DNA from: Alphaproteobacteria bacterium
GTDB taxonomy: Bacteria > Pseudomonadota > Alphaproteobacteria > UBA6615
Assembly (NCBI GenBank): GCA_030831135.1
Contig: JAURLR010000058.1
Location: forward strand, 1 to 9,198
Direction of reading: 5' to 3'
DNA: 9,198 bases
Part shown: positions 5,517-9,198 of the stretch, piece by piece
Numbering within the stretch: the stretch's first letter is position 1
Layout: each line of letters opens with the position of its first letter
Notes under the pieces: model-generated
Database searches by the model: none
Told to the model about the DNA's origin: nothing
Seen by the model: only the letters and a program-made list of their open reading frames with translations
Translations under genes and position numbers: made by a program

Positions 5517-5801
5517 ATGGCCAAAGCGATGTGGAACGATACGGTTCTCGCCGAAAGCGAGATCTATGAGACGGTTGAGGGGAACATCTATTTCCCGCCC
5601 GATGCATTGAACCGCGCGTATTTCAGTGAAAGCCAGACCACAACCGGCTGCCCCTGGAAGGGCGCGGCCCGGTATTACACGGTGACCGCAAACGGTAAGG
5701 AAAAGCGCGATGCGGCGTGGTACTATCCCGATCCGAAACCGGCCGCCGAAAACATCCGAGACCATGTCGCGTTCTGGCGCGGCGTTGAAGTCAGCGCGTA
5801 A
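5517..5801 (+). CDS. DUF427 domain protein
   Basis: A 94-residue protein that is one complete DUF427 domain, a small beta-rich fold of unknown biochemical role found in many bacteria and fungi. All usual marks are present in order: AMWNDTVLAESE (4-15), EGNIYFPPDA (21-30), CPWKGAARYY (45-54), AWYYPDP (67-73) and HVAFWRGVEV (83-92). There is no signal peptide or membrane segment, so it is cytoplasmic. The start is fixed by the best ribosome site in the window: AGGAGGG at 5503-5509, seven bases before the ATG. It stops 14 bases before the response regulator gene, so the two are probably cotranscribed. Domain assignment is secure; function is unknown. Confidence 0.92.
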   Translation: MAKAMWNDTVLAESEIYETVEGNIYFPPDALNRAYFSESQTTTGCPWKGAARYYTVTANGKEKRDAAWYYPDPKPAAENIRDHVAFWRGVEVSA

Positions 5802-5815
5802 CGGGAGCAGGAAAA

Positions 5816-6541
5816 ATGACAGGACAACTGGCAATGAACGCGGTCGAAAGCAAAACGGGCACGGGCAAGAAAATACTTCTGGTCGATGATGATGACGCGT
5901 TACGGGATTCGCTGACCGAGCAGCTCCGGCTGCACGAGGAGTTCGTCACGACGGAATCCGCCAACGCGGCCGAGGCGCTCGAAGTGACAAAGGATGAGTA
6001 TTACGACGCCATCCTCCTCGATGTGGGGCTTCCCGATATGGATGGGCGTGAGGTCTGCCGGTTGATGCGCCGCAACGGTGTCAAATCCCCGATCATCATG
6101 CTGACGGGCCATGACACGGATGCCGATCAGATTCTGGGTCTGGATGCGGGGGCAAATGACTACATTGCCAAGCCGTTCCGGCTGAATGTTCTGCTGGCCC
6201 GCCTTCGTGCGCAGTTGCGCCAGCACGAGCAGAGCGAGGATGCTGTCTTCACCATCGGGCCATACACCTTCCAGCCCGCGCAAAAGATTCTGGTTGATGG
6301 CGATGCCCGCAAGGTGCGGCTGACCGAGAAGGAAACGGCGATCCTCAAATACCTCTATCGCGCCGGAGACAAGGTCGTGAGCCGGGATACCCTGCTTGGT
6401 GAAGTCTGGGGCTACAATGCCGGGGTGACCACCCATACGCTGGAAACCCATGTTTACCGGTTGCGACAGAAGATCGAGGCCGATCCCTCCAACGCGCGTA
6501 TCCTGGTGACCGAACCGGGCGGTTACAAGCTCGTTCCGTAA
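5816..6541 (+). CDS. cenR: OmpR-family response regulator, CenR-like
   Basis: A 241-residue two-domain DNA-binding response regulator. The receiver domain (about 18-135) has the acidic pocket D24-D27, the phosphate-accepting D69 in ILLDVGLPDMDG, T97 in IIMLTGHD and K119 in ANDYIAKPF. After the conserved linker LRAQLRQHEQSEDAVF comes a winged-helix domain (about 145-241) with RLTEKETAILKYLYRAG, VWGYN and the recognition region THTLETHVYRLRQKIE, ending in GGYKLVP. These stretches closely match what I recall of CenR, the essential envelope regulator of Caulobacter and Rhizobiales, whose kinase CenK is usually encoded elsewhere; no kinase gene lies here. Regulator class is certain; the CenR name is by recognition. 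The ATG at 5816 has GGGAG eight bases upstream. A second ATG at 5834 is possible, since residues 1-17 precede the receiver fold. Confidence 0.9.
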   Translation: MTGQLAMNAVESKTGTGKKILLVDDDDALRDSLTEQLRLHEEFVTTESANAAEALEVTKDEYYDAILLDVGLPDMDGREVCRLMRRNGVKSPIIMLTGHDTDADQILGLDAGANDYIAKPFRLNVLLARLRAQLRQHEQSEDAVFTIGPYTFQPAQKILVDGDARKVRLTEKETAILKYLYRAGDKVVSRDTLLGEVWGYNAGVTTHTLETHVYRLRQKIEADPSNARILVTEPGGYKLVP

Positions 6542-6555
6542 AGGTTCATCGCAAC

Positions 6556-6571
6556 GGGCCGGGACGGGCCC
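6556..6571. terminator. Weak GC hairpin between the convergent cenR-like and transporter genes
   Basis: GGGCC (6556-6560) and GGCCC (6567-6571) can form a 5-bp GC stem with a 6-base loop just after the response regulator stop, touching the last base of the convergent transporter stop. No U-run follows on either strand. It could act as a shared, Rho-assisted end; it is not a strong intrinsic terminator. Confidence 0.3.
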
Positions 6572-7824
6572 TACCGTGCACTACCGGCGCGCAATCTGGA
6601 CAGCTGGGCCCCGAAGACAAGCGTCCCGGCAATGGTCGCAAGCGCGATCACCACAAATGTATAGGCGACCGTGATCCAGTTTCCGGTGAATTCGAAGACC
6701 GCTGCCGCAATCATGGGACCCGCAAGTATGCCCAGGTAGCGACCAGTCAAAACAACCGCAAAAGCGTCGGTTCCGGCGCGATGTCCGCCAAGTAGTGTCG
6801 AAGGTAGTGCCCACAGGGATGTCGGTGTGAGCCCGGCTGCGATACCCCAGACAATCAGGCTGGCAACCCCGATCACGGCATTGTCGGCGAACGGGATCAG
6901 GATCCATCCGAGGGTCTGCAGGGACAGGGCGATGGTGAGTAGTTTGATCACGCCAAGCCCGGTTTTCAGGATGATGCCCCCGATCAGGGCAAAGATCAGC
7001 AGGACCACGACCGGAATCTGGTTGGTCATCACCGCGCCATCGGCGCTGAACCCCCGGACGTCCACCAGATAGACCGGCAGCCATGTGAAATAGCCCATGA
7101 ACTGCGCCTGCCAGAGGAAAAACAGGACCGACGCCAGCCACAAGGCGCGGTGCTCGGGCTTCGACATAGGATGCGCGTCCGCCGCTGCGGTTGCCGCGGC
7201 GGTTGGGTCCTTCTCGCGCGGTTTGTGGGCGATGCCTGGGATACTGCGGCGTGCGAGGATATATCCGGTCCACAGAGCCACCAGAACGGTTGCCAGGGCG
7301 CCAAACCACCAGACCGGCTGCCAGACCCCCTCTGCGACAGAGGGTTGGGCCACGATATTGGCTACGAGCTGGCCGACCGGAATCCAGGTTGCCTGTGCGG
7401 CAATCACGATCGGCAGATGCTTGGGCCCGGCACTCATGTTTGCGAAGGCGGGCATGCAGACGGCGAGAACGGCAGCCCCCAACCCTTCAATCGTGCGCGA
7501 AACCAGCATGATCGTGCCGCTTTCGGGCCAGATCAGGGCCATGGCCGTGCCCGACAGCATCAATCCGAAGGCACCCATCAGATACCATTTGGCACCATCC
7601 CGGCGAATTCCGCGTCCCACACGCACGCTGACCAGCATACCGGCCACTGCGAAGATCGACATGAAACCGCCTGCGACATAAGTCTCGTAGCCATAAAGGT
7701 CGAACATGACCGGCAGCACCGGCGGCACCTTGAACTGGAAATAGGCCGCGACGAAGCCAAGTACGATTCCATAGGACACGCCGGTCCAGTTTGTGTCCGT
7801 GTTCTGTGTGGCGAGGTTCGACAT
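6571..7824 (-). CDS. Major facilitator superfamily transporter (12 membrane helices)
   Basis: A 417-residue inner-membrane permease. Twelve hydrophobic helices can be read at about 15-33, 47-67, 79-98, 103-122, 138-159, 170-191, 227-246, 266-286, 289-309, 315-335, 354-376 and 382-405. An Ala-rich, charged cytoplasmic loop (192-226) separates the two six-helix halves. After helix 2 the loop GRGIRRDGAKW (70-80) is an MFS motif-A variant. Length and layout fit a secondary transporter. The general look recalls CynX/NarK-like anion permeases, but I cannot name a substrate. The ATG at 7824 starts MSNLATQN, and only a weak GAGAA ribosome site precedes it. It converges on the response regulator gene and is divergent from the hydrolase gene; nothing nearby reveals its substrate. 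Confidence 0.88.
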   Translation of the reverse strand: MSNLATQNTDTNWTGVSYGIVLGFVAAYFQFKVPPVLPVMFDLYGYETYVAGGFMSIFAVAGMLVSVRVGRGIRRDGAKWYLMGAFGLMLSGTAMALIWPESGTIMLVSRTIEGLGAAVLAVCMPAFANMSAGPKHLPIVIAAQATWIPVGQLVANIVAQPSVAEGVWQPVWWFGALATVLVALWTGYILARRSIPGIAHKPREKDPTAAATAAADAHPMSKPEHRALWLASVLFFLWQAQFMGYFTWLPVYLVDVRGFSADGAVMTNQIPVVVLLIFALIGGIILKTGLGVIKLLTIALSLQTLGWILIPFADNAVIGVASLIVWGIAAGLTPTSLWALPSTLLGGHRAGTDAFAVVLTGRYLGILAGPMIAAAVFEFTGNWITVAYTFVVIALATIAGTLVFGAQLSRLRAGSAR

Positions 7825-8012
7825 TCAGGTTCTCTATGATAGGGGAATGCGGATCATGTCCGGTCATTGCGGGGCCGACAAGACCAGTTCAGCGGCCGGC
7901 GCGGGCACGACCGCCTATATCGGACCGGCACTTTCGGTTTGCGGTAGGTTCATGCACACTCCGACGCCATGTTGTCGACACATTTCAATTCCCATTCGAA
8001 CGGCCACGCGCG

Positions 8013-8846
8013 ATGAGCAACCCATCTGGTGTATCGGTTAGTTTCTGGGGTGTACGCGGATCGATCGCTTGCTCCGGTCCCAACACGGTTGTCTATGGCG
8101 GAAACACGTCTTGCATCGAAGTTTTGTGCGATGACCACCGGGTGATCTTTGACGCGGGCACCGGCATTCGCCCTCTGGGGGCCTCGTTCGAACCGGGCAC
8201 GGCGGTGGATGCAGACATCCTGCTCAGCCACACGCATCTCGATCATATTGTCGGCCTGCCATTTTTTGCACCGGCCTACACGTCGGGCAGCCATCTCCGG
8301 CTCTGGGCGGGTCACCTTCTGCCCGAACTCGAGCTTGAAGAGGTGCTTTGCAACATGATGGCCCCCCCGCTCTTTCCAATTCCCATGGGGGTGATGAGCG
8401 CGGAGAAAGCTTTTAACAATTTTCGTGCGGGTGACGCGTTCGATCTGGATTGTGGCGCGCGGGTGCGAACCTGTCCGCTCAACCACCCCAATGGCGCAAC
8501 CGGATACCGTATTGAATATGGTGGCGGCGCAATCTGTTACGTGACCGATACCGAACATGTCGAAGGCACCCATGACGAGAATATTCTCGCGCTGATCGAC
8601 GGTGCGGATGTCTTCATCTACGACACCACCTACACTGCGGCCGAATACGACGCCCATCGCGGCTGGGGTCATTCCACATGGCAGGAAGGCGCGGCCCTCG
8701 CCCGGGAAGCTGGCGTGGGGACCTATGTGCCGTTCCACCACGATCCGTCCCATGATGATGATTTCATGGCACGGGTGGAACGCAATGCACAGGATGTTTT
8801 TGCAAATACCGTTGTTGCCCGCGAAGGTCTGACACTCGGGGTCTAG
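8013..8846 (+). CDS. Metallo-beta-lactamase-fold hydrolase
   Basis: A 277-residue metal-dependent hydrolase. The N-terminus VSFWGVRGSI (8-17) and GGNTSC (29-34) mark the RNase Z/PhnP-like branch that includes some cyclic-nucleotide phosphodiesterases. The metal site is complete: H73-T-H75-L-D77-H78 in LLSHTHLDH, H158 in PLNHPN, bridging D179 in YVTDTEH, and late histidines in GWGHST (H220) and VPFHHDPSH (H242, H243, H247). So it should bind two metals and cleave a phosphoester. No signal peptide, so cytoplasmic. The ATG at 8013 is chosen because the family fold begins right after it; the frame stays open upstream to 7791 but that stretch overlaps the transporter gene and is not protein-like. 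No Shine-Dalgarno is visible. A likely cyclase gene follows 117 bases on, hinting at cyclic-nucleotide turnover (inference). Confidence 0.88.
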   Translation: MSNPSGVSVSFWGVRGSIACSGPNTVVYGGNTSCIEVLCDDHRVIFDAGTGIRPLGASFEPGTAVDADILLSHTHLDHIVGLPFFAPAYTSGSHLRLWAGHLLPELELEEVLCNMMAPPLFPIPMGVMSAEKAFNNFRAGDAFDLDCGARVRTCPLNHPNGATGYRIEYGGGAICYVTDTEHVEGTHDENILALIDGADVFIYDTTYTAAEYDAHRGWGHSTWQEGAALAREAGVGTYVPFHHDPSHDDDFMARVERNAQDVFANTVVAREGLTLGV

Positions 8847-8918
8847 CAAGGATTCTCTGGAAACCGGTTTGTTCACGCCTCTTTGAAGGGCGCGGCCCGG
8901 GCTGCGTTCCCATATTGT

Positions 8919-8933
8919 GATCAGGTATTGATC
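8919..8933. promoter_or_regulatory. Operator-like inverted repeat before the cyclase-like gene
   Basis: GATCA (8919-8923) and TGATC (8929-8933) are perfect arms around 5 bases, 30 bases upstream of the next start codon. TGTGA at 8917-8921 is half a CRP site, but no matching half lies at the right distance. A regulator site is possible; the arms are short and chance is a real alternative. Confidence 0.25.
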
Positions 8934-8963
8934 CGGGCTGCTTGGGGCGCCGGGCGCAGAGGG

Positions 8964-9198
8964 ATGGCCTGGTTCATGATTTCACGATTTGTATCGGCGG
9001 TGCGTGGCAGCGGGCTTCCCGCTTTGCCGGCCCGAGTGCGCGAGGATATTGCCCGCAGCCAGGACAGGTCCGAGCAGATCATCTCTTCCGTCCAGATCGC
9101 GATTGTCGAGATCTTCGGGACCCTGTTCCTGATTTCCCCGCGACCCGATGCGAGCGTGACAGCCTTTCATCTCGCCCCCTGGGCGTTAGGGGCCTATC
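8964..9198 (+). CDS. Probable adenylate/guanylate cyclase, N-terminal 78 residues (cut by window edge)
   Basis: The frame opens at ATG 8964 and is still open at the right edge. The product starts MAWFMISRF and continues LPARVREDIARSQDRSEQII (19-38). A first membrane helix follows, about residues 41-58 (SVQIAIVEIFGTLFLISP), then HLAPWALGAY heading into a second. A short basic N-terminus, the P-A-R-V-R-x-x-I segment and a helix ending in ISP are what I remember from the N-termini of alphaproteobacterial membrane adenylate/guanylate cyclases, whose catalytic domain would lie beyond this window. None of the catalytic residues is visible, so the call rests on N-terminal resemblance. AGAGGG lies directly before ATG 8964, closer than ideal. 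ATG 8976 is an alternative start with more usual though long spacing. Confidence 0.5.
   Translation, partial: MAWFMISRFVSAVRGSGLPALPARVREDIARSQDRSEQIISSVQIAIVEIFGTLFLISPRPDASVTAFHLAPWALGAY

Noticed and set aside
5327..5524. N-terminal extension of RibA to 440 residues
   Set aside because: It would overlap the DUF427 start and its strong ribosome site, and the added residues are unlike RibA or RibB proteins.
5238..5834. 198-codon minus-strand open frame
   Set aside because: It runs antisense through the whole DUF427 gene and into ribA; no protein-like features.
7791..8012. 74-residue N-terminal extension of the hydrolase
   Set aside because: It overlaps the transporter start, contains no signal peptide and is not part of the family fold.
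8861..8870. Perfect palindrome AAACCGGTTT after the hydrolase gene
   Set aside because: It has no loop and no U-tract, so it is not a terminator; at 10 bases it may be chance.
8917..8934. CRP binding site before the cyclase-like gene
   Set aside because: Only one TGTGA half-site is present; the opposite half at the required spacing is missing.
8897..8941. Direct repeat CCGGGCTGC at 8897-8905 and 8933-8941
   Set aside because: Only 9 bases, GC-rich and spaced without relation to a promoter; likely chance in this composition.
1..9198. Mobile element, defence system or CRISPR array
   Set aside because: No transposase, integrase, repeat-spacer pattern, toxin-antitoxin pair or composition shift was seen; all genes share one codon style.

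Overview
The window looks like ordinary chromosome from a free-living alphaproteobacterium, possibly in or near the Rhodospirillales. Support comes from three things: moderately high GC with matching codon use in all genes, an alphaproteobacterial-type porin with a classic Sec signal, and a response regulator that closely resembles the alphaproteobacterial envelope regulator CenR. The assignment is by recognition, not by any search. I see no insertion sequence, integrase, tRNA, rRNA, CRISPR array or phage gene.

Left part (1-2718). The 5' end of a porin gene runs off the left edge on the minus strand. Its control region (436-717) is the most structured non-coding stretch in the window. It holds two operator-like inverted repeats, a plausible sigma-70 promoter and a long leader with two stem-loops. 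Behind it lies a good intrinsic terminator for the next minus-strand gene, a JmjC/cupin-4 Fe(II)/2-oxoglutarate oxygenase of the ribosomal-protein hydroxylase type. That gene is divergent from yggS, the PLP homeostasis protein, across a 76 bp gap.

Middle (2719-5516). Three minus-strand genes follow: a short YkuD-family L,D-transpeptidase-like protein with no export signal, an unrecognised 253-residue protein, and a GTP cyclohydrolase II (ribA). The RibA N-terminal third looks like a decayed DHBP synthase (RibB) domain. The transpeptidase-like gene converges on yggS with only 8 bp between the stop codons.

Right part (5517-9198). A DUF427 gene with a strong ribosome binding site and the cenR-like response regulator form a probable two-gene plus-strand operon. 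It converges on a 12-helix MFS transporter gene. Divergent from the transporter is a metallo-beta-lactamase-fold hydrolase, followed on the same strand by the start of a membrane protein that resembles the N-terminus of alphaproteobacterial adenylate/guanylate cyclases. This pair may act together in cyclic-nucleotide metabolism.

Most genes are housekeeping or envelope functions and do not form one pathway. I found no convincing new multi-gene system. The items most worth a second look are the porin leader and operator region, the uncharacterised 253-residue protein, the decayed RibB domain on RibA, and the hydrolase-cyclase pair.
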